64,000 bases of DNA from Juglans regia (GCF_001411555.2 NC_049912.1:19948341-20012340); one strand, 5' to 3'; shown: positions 47,640 through 59,160, counted from the stretch's first letter. The notes: generated by a model from the sequence alone, not told the origin. Made by a program: numbers and translations.

Positions 47640-48320
47640 TATTAAAAAATAATAACTCTTAGATCAAATAGACAATATAAAAAATAAATTTTAATGTACA
47701 CAAACTAATAACTATAAAATAAAAATTTAATAAATCTAGTGCAATTACCCCATAAAAACAACTATTATATTAGTGTCATAGTTCAATAATTTATGAATTA
47801 TTTTTAATAAAAATAATTTATTAAAAAATAATAACTCTTAGATCAAATAGCCAATAAGTGCATAAATTATAATATACACATACTAATAACTATAAAACAA
47901 AAAGAAATAAATCTAGTGCAATTATCCCATAAAACAACTATTATATTAGTGTTATAGTTCACTAATTTATGAATTATAATAAATAAAAAAATTTATTAAA
48001 ACTACAAGAACTCTTAGATCAAATAGACAATAAGTGCATAAATTTTAATGTACACATACTAATAACTATAAAAAAATAAATAAATCTAAGGTAATTACCC
48101 CATAAAAACAGCTATTATATTAGTGTCATAGTTCACTAATTTATGAATTATAATAAATAAAAATAATTTATTAAAACTACAAGAACTCTTAGATCAAATA
48201 GACAATAAGTGCATAAATTTTAATGTACACATACTAATAACTATATAACAAAAATTTAATAAATTTAGTGCAATTTCCCCATAAAAACCAAAGATCAAAT
48301 AGACATTAACTGCATAACTC
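47640..48320. repeat. tandem repeat of ~178 bp, about 3.7 copies
   Basis: AACTCTTAGATCAAATAG starts units at 47653, 47832, 48009 and 48184, giving periods of 179, 177 and 175. Each unit carries CTAGTGCAATTACCCCAT or a variant, then ATTATATTAGTGTCATAGTT. A partial fifth unit (AGATCAAATAGACATTAACT) ends near 48315. The sequence between units is AT-rich and non-coding. Confidence 0.9.
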
Positions 48321-48856
48321 AGTATTAGCTTATATTACTTGTATCAAGGTAGATACTTCTTATGGAAGTACATATGAAGTGGGTTTGTATGATTGATTTT
48401 CTATCCAATTGAACCTTAGACCCGTTTGAGAGTTGTGTCCTATCATTCGTGAAGAATGTTTGGGTACAACTCTTGAGTTGTCCAAAGTAGACAGTTTGTG
48501 ATTCTATCATCTATATGACAGATATATTCAGTCTAAACTCTCGTGTTAGTCTTATAATTTTGGTTTAGTGTTTCCTTTCATTTTTCAGGTGTGTGGTCCG
48601 TAAGTTCATCGCCCGTGGATAGGGCCAATAACTTTTTACAACTAGCATATACTTGGAGAATTGTAGATAAATGCTATCGAAATTTCGACTAGCATGGGAG
48701 TTTTGGACTGAGTATATATGTGATGTAGATGATAGTTTCTCAAATGGCATATGATCAACTATCTTATGAAATCTATGTTGGCAGTGAATATGGAAACACT
48801 CGTGATAGAGTCTATGTTGGTTTTTTTGTTCCAATAATCGATTAACGAAAGTACAA

Positions 48857-49383
48857 TAGATAAAAGTTGGATGATGCTGGGAGATAGACTTGGTAGAGAC
48901 TATATGGAATATGCAAAATGAGTCAAATTATTTATAGAATTTGCTCGTGAGAGTATTGACACTCGAGGTTTTATAAGATGTCTGTGTAAGGAGTGCAAAA
49001 ATCTTAGTTCTTATAACTTGGCCGCAGTGGACGAGTATTTATATGTCAATGGAATCGATCCTAAATACTCACTGTGTGTCTTACATGGGGAACCATTTCC
49101 TCAGGGTGTCAGATTTGGCACTCAGGCCAACCAAATGGGGAAGATAATGACATCGACATAAATGACATAAATGTGGATATATCTGATTATAGTGATAAAA
49201 ATGAAGAGGATATGATAGAGATGTTAGGCGGTGTAGGTTCTGGAATTTTTAGGGTGAGGGATACAAAAGGGACATCTACTCAATCATCTGAGGGTCATGG
49301 AAGGTTTGGAAGATTGTGGGAGGACGCACAGCAACAACTGTATGAAGGGTGCACTCGTCATACAAGTTGTCTTTCACACTAAA
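48857..49383 (+). pseudogene. CACTA tnp2 transposase, N-terminal relic
   Basis: The first part reads DKSWMMLGDRLGRDYMEYAK, then FIEFARESIDTRGFIRCLCK and CKNLSSYNLAAVDEYLYVNG, ending in HGEPFP. This matches the transposase-associated domain at the start of plant CACTA tnp2 proteins. After a frameshift at about 49120, an acidic linker leads to FGRLWEDAQQQLYEGCTRHT, the block that normally precedes the catalytic region. That region (Transposase_21) is absent: the reading ends and the second-ORF relic begins ~60 bases later. A TAA-TGA pair and the frameshift disable it. Confidence 0.78.
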
Positions 49384-49440
49384 TGATAACTATTTCTGTG
49401 TAAGTATCGTTGTTGTAAAAGTAATAACATTTTTGTGAAT

Positions 49441-50930
49441 AATAATTTATTACAGTTTAAAATAGATATGCCTCACAAATGCAAAGCAACTTGTGTGCCA
49501 TCTCCATCCATTACCGACTCCCTAATTGGTTTGCTTGCCACGATTTGTGGGCCAACATCCCCAGACCCAGAACAAGGTACGTTACATAAAAACTTGATTT
49601 TATGTGATGATTTAAGTAATAGTGTTTTAAAAATGAAACAACTTTTTTTGACATTATGTGCTTTAACTACTGTATAGCTGTTGTAAGCCATCGCCGAAGT
49701 TGAGGTGCTACTAGAGGTGTCTGCATAGAGAAAGTAAGGAAAGCGAAAAAAATTAAAGTTGATATTCCTGATGATTGCACAAGTGGCTCTAGAGATTTGG
49801 TGGCTTGGCTTGCTTCCTATGTTGGTACCATTACCTGCACATATGCACCGATGGCTACATCCTCCTGGGCTAAAGTTCCTCAAGATGTGAAAGATCGCAT
49901 AAAAAATCTTTGCTTGGTAATCAGTTTTTATTTGGACTGATCATTTTTAATTTTTTCAATTATGAGTTTGAACTTAAATTTGGTTTGCAAGAGGATCAAC
50001 TAACAATTGATAAGCTGATGTCCAATGCATTCTGGAGGTACAAAGGTAGATGCCATGTACACTATCAAAAGCTCAGTAGTGTAACAAATGCACGTCAAAA
50101 TCCATTCCAAGACATGCTACCAAACGAATGAGGAGTTTTGTGATATGTTTGAAGATCCCGCTTTTCAAGTAATTTCGTTACTTTCTTTCTTGTATATGTT
50201 AGATGCATTAAACAAATATAGTAATAATGTTGTTTCTTTTTTTTTGTAGCAATGGAGCATTGTCAAAAAAGCAAATAGAACAAATTTAACGATACACAAT
50301 CATGCGGGGTCTAGATCTTTTCATCAACTATCAAAACAATTGGTAACGTTATACCAGTCCCTGTTAAATATTAACATATCAAAATTTGTGATTGAAGTTA
50401 AAATATAGATTTTCCTTTTGTAGGAACAAGATTGTCCTACTGACTATAATTTGACCAAATTGTATGCTAAGTCACATAGAAATCGTGATGGCGTTTGGAC
50501 TAGTAGCAAAGCAGAAGTAAATTATGTAAGTTTAGTTTTTTCTTATTTGTATTGTCTAATAATATTTTCATTATTTATACTATCTCTAATGATTTTTTTA
50601 TAGGATAAGATGGTATCACTTCTGGAGAATGTTGTAGCTCCATTTGATGAATCATCTGTGAACGATGTTCAGATCTTTTCTTAAGTTCTTGGACCACGTT
50701 TTGGATATTTGAGGGGCTTAGGACGTTGCGTAAAGTAACATCATCCTCTTCTTAAGTTAGATTGAATAACAACTCTCGGGAATTAGAGGAAGCAAGACTC
50801 GAGGTCGAACATTGAGGTCCAAGTAACAAGAGAGATCAAGCAGAAGATATAGAGGCGAGATTAGAACAAAACTTGCAGAAGAAGCTGGAGATTCAATCCC
50901 AGAAAATGTTCGAACATTGAAAATTAATAA
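49441..50930 (+). pseudogene. CACTA second protein (Transposase_24/TNPA-like) relic
   Basis: Exon-like blocks read VAWLASYVGTITCTYAPMAT then WAKVPQDVKDRI; QEDQLTIDKLMSNAFWRYKG; and QWSIVKKANRTNLTIHNHAG then SRSFHQ. DCPTDYNLTKLYAKSHRNRD then GVWTS follow. The block order fits plant Ptta/En/Spm Transposase_24 proteins, which bind subterminal repeats. Intron-like spacers with GT..AG edges separate the blocks. A coiled-coil segment (EARLEVE, KLEIQSQKMFEH) follows near 50780-50920. Stops and frameshifts occur throughout. Confidence 0.72.
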
Positions 50931-51079
50931 TGTCCCAAAAATCTATGCTACCACCATCCTAAAACTTATTTTCTTTAGTTATGTCTTTTAACTTATTCTG
51001 ATTTAATGCAACATTTGAGCAATTGTGATATTTTAATTATAATATTTAATATTAGTTTCTTATTTTGAATTTATAGCTT

Positions 51080-51600
51080 ACTATATCATGAATACCATTC
51101 AAACATAAAATATCCAGTTTGAACGGTAATTTACAATTTATCACCCCTCGAACACATTTTCACTGCCGTTCAAACGACCAATCAAAAACCATTCGAATGA
51201 ATTGGGAATCGTCAATCCTGTTTGAATAGATTAATTGTCTGTTTGAATAGACTGCATGTTTGAATATTTGAACAAATAATAATTTTTTTAAACACATTTG
51301 TCATCATTCAAATGGAATATACAACGTTTGAACAAAAATAACGAACTAGCCATTTGAACAGATTTTTTCAATTTGAACGTTTGTCAAAGGTGTTCGATCA
51401 GATTTTGATTGTTCAAAAAAAAATAAACTATTCAACACTTGCTCCATTTGAACAAGATCAAATAAATTTGGATCGTTCAAATCAAATTTTGATAACATTC
51501 GAAAAGATATCCGACCGTCCGAACAGTACTTGTGCCATCGAACTGGTTTTTGGGATGAAAATGTGCCGTTCGGCCATATTGCTTTCCTAAAAGTATTTTG
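51080..51600. repeat. right subterminal array of TTCGAACG-like motifs
   Basis: Variants such as CATTCAAACAT, GTTCAAACGACC, CATTCGAATGAATTG, CGTTTGAAC and CGAACAGT recur over ~500 bases. They are followed by GAGACGAAA/TTTCGTC repeats and the CACTA-like end at 51751. Confidence 0.7.
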
Positions 51601-51751
51601 TAGTAAAATTTTGTCTCCAAAAACCTTTTGAGACAGACCTTTTGGGACGAAATAGAGACGAAATGTTTTCATCTCTAAAACTCTTTTAGGACGAAAATGG
51701 CATTTTTTAGGTCAGAATTTTTTGTCCAAAAAAATGCATTCTCTTGTACTG

Positions 51752-53646
51752 CTCCTACGTAGTATCTTTCATTTGATCTGTGAAAAATGAAATTCATTTG
51801 AGTTTTAATTTATTCGTTTAAGTTAGAGGACATTTTGCTTGAAGAATATAGCCAAACTGTAGGTGAAGTTGCTCTATTTACACTCAATATTAGATAAAAA
51901 GTTTGCTCAACTCTCGCTCGATATTGGCTTGAATAAAGTACACACAATTTACTCAACACACACGATTCTGACTCGAGGGAAGGTTACAGAGAGTTTGCTC
52001 GACACTTGGACGATACTTGCTTGACCAAAGGTTCGGAAGAGACTACACATGATGCGGTGTCGAAGTTAGCTCAAGCAAAAAGTTTCAAGATCAACAAGTT
52101 AATTCGAATTTGAACTCTATGTGTCATACACAAATCCTAGGTACATATAGTTTAATATGGAGGATTTTTAAGGTTAAGAGGGAGGCCACAACAACTTATT
52201 TTTCGTATTATTAAGAGAAACTTCCAGGAAGATAGATTGAATCTTCAACAAGACATTTTCTCTCTTGATATACAGATTTCCATCATTTATGGAGATGCTA
52301 TAAAGGAAACTGATTAGTACAGTTTTAGAGTGTACAAGTCTTGCACAATCATTTAAAAAAAAAAATATGGAACACACATTGGGCCATATGAAAAAAATCT
52401 ACTTTTCCATGGCGGGTCCAAATTCTTTCAATGGGTCTGTGTACATAGGGCTTATATACTTTAGGACTCTATCTAGTATTACTCTATTATAACGAGATAG
52501 AAGATCTGAAGTTAAATAGACGAATGGTTCGAATATACCAAGTTAAAGAGAATGTTTATTGTATGATCATTTTATTTTATCATTGGTTGATTTTATACTT
52601 TAATAATTTGAATTATAGAATGGAGATTTTCAAATAGTCAGAAAGCATCTATTCAACCCTTTCTAATTGCACTTGGGTTTTGAAGCAATGTGTTAATCAG
52701 GTGTTTCGCACACTAGGTACCTAGTTTAGTCACTTGCAACACAGAAAATTTGGGATTTTGGGGGAACCTTCGATGCCAAAGTCAGTTTTACTCTGCTAGA
52801 GATTTTCCTTAGAATTAGCTAAGGTAAAACAAACTCTCACCTGGTGTTGGGCTTTTATACTACCCGTTGGGGGATCATTTTGTACCCAGTGTCAAGGTCC
52901 AGTCCCTCACATATAGGGAGCCATGACGCAGTCTTTAATGTGGTGTGACTTTCCCGAGCAGCGCCTCAACCCATGTGAGTGGGACGTCCATTCTTCGTGC
53001 ACAATGTCAAGGGCATGAGAGTCGGCCGTGATCTCTGTCCAGATCTAGGATTCGATTCTTTAATGCAGCATGAACTTCTCACGACGTGCTCTTGTAAGGG
53101 GTGTTAGGGCAGGTGACGTCAGGACATGTGGTGTCCTATTTGTCCATATCGGCTCCTTTCCCTTGTGGGGTGTGGCCTATCATCTTCTTCGCGCCACTCA
53201 TGGGCTACTTGTGTTGGAAACACCTTTGGCCTTCTGAGTGGGCCCATCTTAGCCCGAGAAGGGTTGTTGCCTCCCCAATGTCCCCATCGGGTCAAGCCCA
53301 ATGAGAAACACTAATATCCCTTCCACAATAAGTTTTCAAAAATGATTCTATTGCTTAGAAAAAGTAACCCATAGATGAGGCAACAATATGGCATGGGGAT
53401 CGTAATGTAAAGTAACATGAATAGTGTCCCCTTTTGCATTTAATATCGTGCCCTTTGAGATTTCTTGCCTTATAGTTGGTTGCGGGTGGTGACCTTCTTG
53501 CCTACCACATGTGTGCTCGCCCATAGCGTTGTTGAGTGACGTCCTCTATACGCTTAAAGCTTGCTTCCCTGGCCTGGTTATCTCGTTGCTATCTCACCTC
53601 TGGCAACTAGTATTGTTGTCCTAATCACCTTTAACATTGGGCCAAG
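51752..53646. other. intergenic; probable LTR-derived non-coding sequence
   Basis: AT-rich to about 52840, then GC-richer at 52850-53600 with phrases such as TTTTATACTACCCGTTGGGG and GTCAAGGTCCAGTCCC, typical of decayed LTR or untranslated retroelement DNA. I could not pair LTRs. No gene is seen. Confidence 0.35.
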
Positions 53647-54282
53647 TGTTAGGTTTTATTAACATTTTAGAATTATTTTGGGCATTTTAAATAATAATGT
53701 AATATTTCATTTTCCTTATATGTTTGAATAAAATCTTGTGCATTGATGGAGAACGTCAACTCGTTGAAATATATGAAGAAAGCAATTATTAGAAAGCAAT
53801 TGTTATGTACGTAACAAGAAAACTAAGCATTTTCTAGTCGTTATATGACATTTTTTACGTGACGAGAAAATTAGACATTTTCTATTTCGTTAGATGGCAT
53901 TTGTTACGTAATGAGAGAACTAGGTTGTTTTTTTTTTTTCCCTAACCATTGGAATGCATTATAAGTGGTTATAAAATAATTGCTATGTTAAGATTTTAGA
54001 ACAGATAAGAAAAACCATAGTTCTCATTCTAAAAGATATATCTCCATCTTGTAATTCTAAAAAAAGGGTATTTTTAAGTTGTTCTATTAAAGTTCTATCG
54101 TAGAAAAATGAGAAGAGAGGGGGCTTTATTGTATCTTGGAAATAATTTTGTCAATACTCTATAGCACGTTGAAAGGGGACAAAATATGTTCTAAAGAAAT
54201 CATCTTTACGATCGAGCCTTAGAGTCCAAATTTTTATTTTATGCCTTTGTCATTCAATTATTTTCATTATAATTTTCTAACA
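53647..54282 (+). mobile_element. 5' LTR of Ty1/copia element
   Basis: TGTTAGG...CTAACA, 636 bp. It is similar to 59735-60385 throughout but clearly more diverged than the gypsy LTR pair. The flank CCAAG (53642-53646) compares with TCAAG after the 3' LTR, a target duplication with one transition. Confidence 0.9.
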
Positions 54283-54304
54283 ATTTTAGAACATAGTTTG
54301 TATC

Positions 54305-55075
54305 ATGGAGGCGATGCAGTCCATTCAAGTGATTAACCAAGTCTTCATTCGTCTTGATCGTTTCGATTGTCAGAACTTCATTCATTAGCAACAAAAGATG
54401 TTGTTCTTCCTCACCACTTAGAAGCTCGCATACATTTTGAAAGATTACTTGTAGGCGATTCTCGATCCTACTCCAAAAGAAAGTGTCGAGTTGTAGGAGA
54501 AGCAAGGAAGCAGAAATATGATGACTTTCTATGCAAAGGCCACATCCTCAATGCGTTGTCCAATTCAATATATGATGTCAATCGGTATGCTACTTTGGCA
54601 ACGGATTTATGGAAGAGTTTGGAAACAAAATATAAAATCGAGGAAGCAGGTATGTCTATTATTTTAAATTTTATGGATTCTAAAGGCCACATCCTCAATG
54701 CGTTGTCCAATTCAATATATGATGTCAATCGGTATGCTACTTCGGCAACGGATTTATGGAAGAGTTTGGAAACAAAATATAAAATCGAGGAAGCAGGTAT
54801 GTCTATTATTTTAAATTTTATGGATTTTAAAATGACTAATGATAAGCTTGTTTTAAGCCAAGTATATGAATTATTACTTATCGTTGGTGATCTTAACTTG
54901 ATAGGAGTTGATATTGCTTAAATTTCCTTGGTAGGAGCAATTGTTAATAAATTACCCTCAATATGCGATGATTACAAGAGGAAGCTTCAGCATAATGATA
55001 GAAAATATTCTTTAGAATCTCTTCAACATCATTTATGCATTGAAGAAGATTCTAGGAATAGACAGAAAATATGAT
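54305..55075 (+). pseudogene. copia gag with in-frame 147-bp tandem duplication
   Basis: The first block, IQVINQVFIRLDRFDCQNFI, and the later blocks YEL..IVGDL and VGAIVNKLPSICDDYKRKL match the UBN2-type gag of plant TNT1-like copia elements. Residues KGHILNALSNSIYDVNRYAT through ILNFMD are repeated immediately (54535-54681 and 54682-54828), a 49-codon unit in the same frame. The copies differ by about two bases. Stops and a frameshift near 54390-54530 disrupt the start. Confidence 0.85.
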
Positions 55076-55079
55076 TATT

Positions 55080-56270
55080 CTAAAATGAAAACAAAGGTTA
55101 ACGTCATTGACATTAAAAAAACCAAGTAGAAGAATAATTTGCAGGCCAAGAATGAGAAAAAGTTCAAGAAAAATGGCTTGAACCCTAAATACCAAAAAAA
55201 TAAGAAGAAAGATAATTATTTTGTTTGTGGTGAGCAAGCGCATCACTCCTATCAATGTTGGTATAGGAAAGAAGAAGCGAATGCTGTGATTGATTACCTC
55301 ATTGCGAAAATTTGTAAATCCATCCAAGTGACATCCGAGAATGGATGGTGGCTTGATACTAGAGCTACGATTCATATCTCGAAGGATAGAAGTATTTTCA
55401 GGACTTATGAAATGGTTGATGATGAAACTGAGGTGAAAATGGGTAACAACATTCGAACCAAGGTCATTGGAAAAGGAACTATCATGCTAAAGTTCACATC
55501 TGGAAAACTCTTGTTAATGTACACCATGCATGTTCTTGACGTGGCAAATAATTTAATTTCTAGTGATCTTTTAAATAAGAGGGGTTTCAAGTTTGTGTAT
55601 GAATTTGATAAATTTATTTTATCCAAGAATGAGAGGTTTGTAGATAAATGCTACTCTTGTAATGGAATGATTAAATTGAATGTAATTGATGAAAATTTAG
55701 TTTATATTGTGTCTTCTTTTAGCTTATGGTATGGTAGATTTAGACATGTAAATTATAGTTCCATAAAATATATGTCTAATCTTGATTTGATTTCTAGTTT
55801 TGATGATAATGTTAAAAAAATGTCAGATTTGTGCTCAATAAAAAATAACTAGAAAACCTTTTCAAAATGTTGAGTGTAAATTTGAAATTCTTGAACTTAT
55901 TCATAGTGATGTTTGTGATCTTAAAAATCTTGAATATCGTGGTGGTAATAAGTATTTTCTTATGTCTATTGAAGATTGTATTAGATATTCACATGTTTTT
56001 TTGCTCAAGAGTATAGGTGAAGTTTTTTAAAAGTTTTTGATTTATAAAGTCGAAGTAGAAAATCAATTTGGAAAAAAGATTAAGGTCTTAAGGTCTGATC
56101 GTGGTGGTGAATATTTATCAAATGAGTTTATGAATTCTGTGAAACTCATGGTATAAATCACCAAGTCATGGCCCCTTATACGCCACAACAAAAAGGAATA
56201 GCCGAACGGAAAAATAGAACTCTTGTGGGGTGAAGCTATTTTATATGCATGTTATATTTTAAAACGAGTA
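55080..56270 (+). pseudogene. copia zinc knuckle, protease and integrase region
   Basis: The zinc knuckle reads YFVCGEQAHHSYQC and has lost its first Cys. The protease-like region is WWLDTRATIHIS, where the usual active-site motif is D-S/T-G-A-T, so Gly is replaced by Arg. A GAG-pre-integrase block (LWYGRFRHVNYSSIKYM) and integrase core blocks follow: LELIHSDVCD; LRSDRGGEYLSNEF; MAPYTPQQKGIAERKNRTL. Frameshifts lie at about 55850 and 56030-56160. Confidence 0.85.
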
Positions 56271-58130
56271 TCCGTAAGAAAATTTTGAAACTCCTTTTGA
56301 ATTATGGAATAAACATCCTCCATCTTTGAAAAAACTAAGTGTGGGGGTGTTTACTCTATGTTTAGAAACCGGATCTTAAAAGATCAAAATCATGTTCCAA
56401 AACATATAGATGTGTTTTTGTAGGATATTCTCCAAATAGTATGATATATAGATTTTTAGACCTAGATTCAAATGAGATATATGAATCTAGGGATGTAGAA
56501 TTTTTTGAAAATTTGACTAAGTCATATTTTCAAAAGAATGATTCTCGTGTTCATATTCCAAATACTTTTGAAAATGAGATTGATCATCCTAGTGAGTTTG
56601 AACAAAGGAGGAGCAAAAGGCCTCGAAAAGAAACATTATTTGGCCACGATTTTCTTTTCTATCTCGTAGAAGGAGATAGAATTGAGGTGAAGAATGAAGT
56701 TAAATTCGTTTTTAACATTGAACGTGATTTTTCATCTTATCAAGAAGCTATGTCATCACAAGATGTAGCTTTCTGGAAAGAGGCTATAAATGATGAAATC
56801 AAATCAAAAGTTTTAAATCAAACTTGAAAACTAGTTGATTTACCTCGTGGTTCAAAAGCAATAGGATGTAAGTGAATTTTTAGAAAAAAAAAACTTAACG
56901 TAGTGGCTCTATTAATAATTGAAAGCTCGTTTAGTGGTTAAGGGATATAGATAACGTGAATGTATAGATTATATTGATACATATTCTCTTATTGCTAGAA
57001 TATCCACTTTTAGAATATTAATTTTTCTTGCATCTCTCAATCATCTAGTAGTTCACCCAAGGCCGGCTCAAAACGTTCTGGGGCCTAAGGCTAAAATTCT
57101 GAGTGAGGCAGTAAAATTAAATAAATTTATTTTTATTTTTATTTTATATTTTTATTTAAAAATAATTCCTATTATTTTGTAAAGTAAAATTATTGATTAA
57201 GATTTTATATCACATTTTTAATTAATAACTGACTTTAATCTTTATTAGGAAATTTTTGATTTAGAGAGAATTTTATCAAATCTAGTTTTACAAGTACTTT
57301 AGACTCTTTACAAACCATCTCAATCCATCTTAACTCATCTCTAGTTTTACTATTCACAAACCATCTCAACTCATCTCTGAATCCAAACAACTCCTTAGAC
57401 ACAATTATAATCATTATTGCCAATAAAGTTCTATAAGCAACTTACACATTTGAAAAAACAGATGGGCACTTGCCTCTTCAAAGGATTATACAAAAACCTT
57501 TTATGAACATTGGAAAATTAAATTTTGTTATTTATAATTTTCACATTAATTATATATTAAACTAATAATGACAAAAGATAAGTGTATTCTTAGAAAGAGA
57601 ATAAGTAAAATAATTATTATATGTGATACTTTTAAAAACTAATAATGATATAATATCTATTTGATCATATTTATATTCTCATTCTCATTAAGTTAATTAA
57701 AGTTTTTTACTAGGTATATATATATATATATATATATTTAAAATTATACTTTACATATTTGTTTTTTAGGGCCTTCTTCCATTAGGGGCCTTAGGCAATT
57801 GCCTAACTTGCCTAATGGAAGAGTCGGCCCTGAGTTCACCAAATGGATGTAAAAACTGATTTTTTAAATGGAGACATAGATGAAAAGATTTATATGGAAC
57901 AATCCGAGAGTTTTTATCATGGATGGTCATGAAAAGAAAGATTGTAAATTGATCAAATCTCTTTATGGTTTAAAACAAGCTCCTATACAATGGTATGAAA
58001 AATTTGATAAAATAGTTTTATCTTATGGTTTTAGAGTGCTGATAAATGTGTTTACTATAAAGTATATAATAATGATTGTGTGATCATATGTTTATACGTT
58101 AATGATATGTTAATATTTGGAAGTAATCTT
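56271..58130 (+). pseudogene. copia reverse transcriptase, interrupted by a hAT element
   Basis: Early RT block: FWKEAINDEIKSKVLN then LVDLPRGSKAIGCK. After the hAT insertion: HQMDVKTDFLNGDIDEKIYM, SLYGLKQAPIQWYEKFDKIV and, after frameshifts, the LYVNDMLIFG block (near 58090). Stops and shifts are numerous, so it is non-functional. Confidence 0.88.
57058..57832. mobile_element. non-autonomous hAT element inside copia RT
   Basis: 775 bp with terminal inverted repeats CAAGGCCGGCTC and, in reverse complement at the other end, CAGGGCCGACTC (10 of 12 identical). The flanks carry a perfect 8-bp target duplication, AGTTCACC, at 57050-57057 and 57833-57840. Removing the element and one duplication restores the conserved copia VHQMDVK reading. 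The interior is AT-rich and non-coding, with GGGGCCTTAGGC near both ends. Confidence 0.92.
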
Positions 58131-59160
58131 CAATGTATAGAAGAAACTAAAAGGTTTTTTCCTCAATATTTGATATGAAAGATATGGGAGAGGCTAACGT
58201 GATTCTTGGAATCAAGATTGTGAGGACAACCAATTGTTTGTCCTTAACACATCCTCATTATATTGGGAAAGTGATCAAGAAGTATGGTCATGAAGACCAA
58301 AAATCAGTCTCAACTTCATATGATCCTAGTCTTAAATTGAGAGAAAGCACATGAAGATGTAGATCCAAATTAGAATATACTAGCGTGATAGGGAGTCTAA
58401 TGTATGTTATGCATTGCACTAGACTTGATATTCCATTTGCTATTGGGATGCTAAGTAGATTTATTAGCAATCCAGGTAAAGAGCATTGTGATGCTATTTC
58501 TCGAGTTCTAAAATACATGAAGGGGACAATGAATTATGGTTTACACTATCAAAGAGAACCCACTATATTAGAAGGATACAATGATGCTAGTTGTAATAGT
58601 GTAAAATAAAAATTTAAATCTACAAGTAGGTGGATTTGTACATTAGGAGGAGCTGCGATCTCATGGGGATCAAAGAAGAAAACTTGTATAACCCATTCTC
58701 AATGGAATCTGAGTTTATTGCTTTAGCAACCGCATGTAAAGAAGTGGAATGACTTAGGAATTTTTTTGTAGACGTACCAATTTGGACTAAACCATTTCCT
58801 ACACTAACGATTTAGGCCCCTTTTGGATAATGAAAGTGTTTAATTTTATCTCATCTCATCTCATCATTACATTTTTTCTAAATTTTCACAGAAAATATAA
58901 TAAACAATTCAACTTTTTCAAATCTTAAAATTATAATAATAATAAAAAATAAAATTATAACAATATTTTATTCAATTTTTAACTTTCGTCTCAACTCATC
59001 TCATTTCAAATGGCACCTTATTGTGACAGAGAGACAACCTTGCGAGTAGCTACAAGCAAGACGTATAACAATAGATCAAGACATATTAGTTTGAAGCATA
59101 ATTATGTGCTCGAATCACTCAATAATGGAGTGATTACTCTTGAATATGTTAAATCTATTT
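58131..59160 (+). pseudogene. copia RNase H region, interrupted by a MITE
   Basis: Blocks include DMGEANVILGIKI, SMVGSLMYVMHCTRLDIPFA-like (58385 onwards), FISNPGKEHCDAISRVLKYM and KGTMNYGLHYQ. ISWGSKKKTC-like and ESEFIALATACKE follow. The domain ends after the MITE with YCDRETTLRVA and SRHISLKHNYVLE. Several stops are present. Confidence 0.85.
58815..59017. mobile_element. Tourist-like MITE, family A, copy f (reverse orientation), inside copia RNase H
   Basis: 203 bp with ends GGCCCCTTTTGGATAATGA and, in reverse complement, GGTGCCATTTGAAATGAGAT. It is flanked by TTA (58812-58814 and 59018-59020). Taking it out with one TTA rejoins the RNase H reading PTLTI to YCDRE. Confidence 0.9.

Larger units (their letters stand above)
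35270..51751. mobile_element. outer CACTA-like (En/Spm) element, 16.5 kb, nested and defective
   Basis: The right end read in reverse complement is CAGTACAAGAGAATGCATTT, one base from the CACTACAAGA start of plant CACTA elements. Both ends carry GAGACGAAA/TTTCGTCTC-type repeats (35270-35370 and 51590-51720), followed inwards by arrays of TTCGAAC-like motifs. The left end matches only from TTTAGAGATGAAA, so the outermost ~90 bases there are missing. No 3-bp target duplication can be read. The interior contains a tnp2 N-terminal relic, a Transposase_24-type relic, a tandem repeat and a second nested element. An alternative is two partly deleted elements side by side, because a third motif array lies at 45950-46870. 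Confidence 0.7.

Noticed and set aside
47640..48320. CRISPR-like array
   Set aside because: The units are ~178-bp head-to-tail repeats without distinct spacers, in a plant transposon.
54254..54728. Minus-strand open frames opposite copia gag
   Set aside because: They are shadows of the gag coding region, and the duplicated unit produces them twice.
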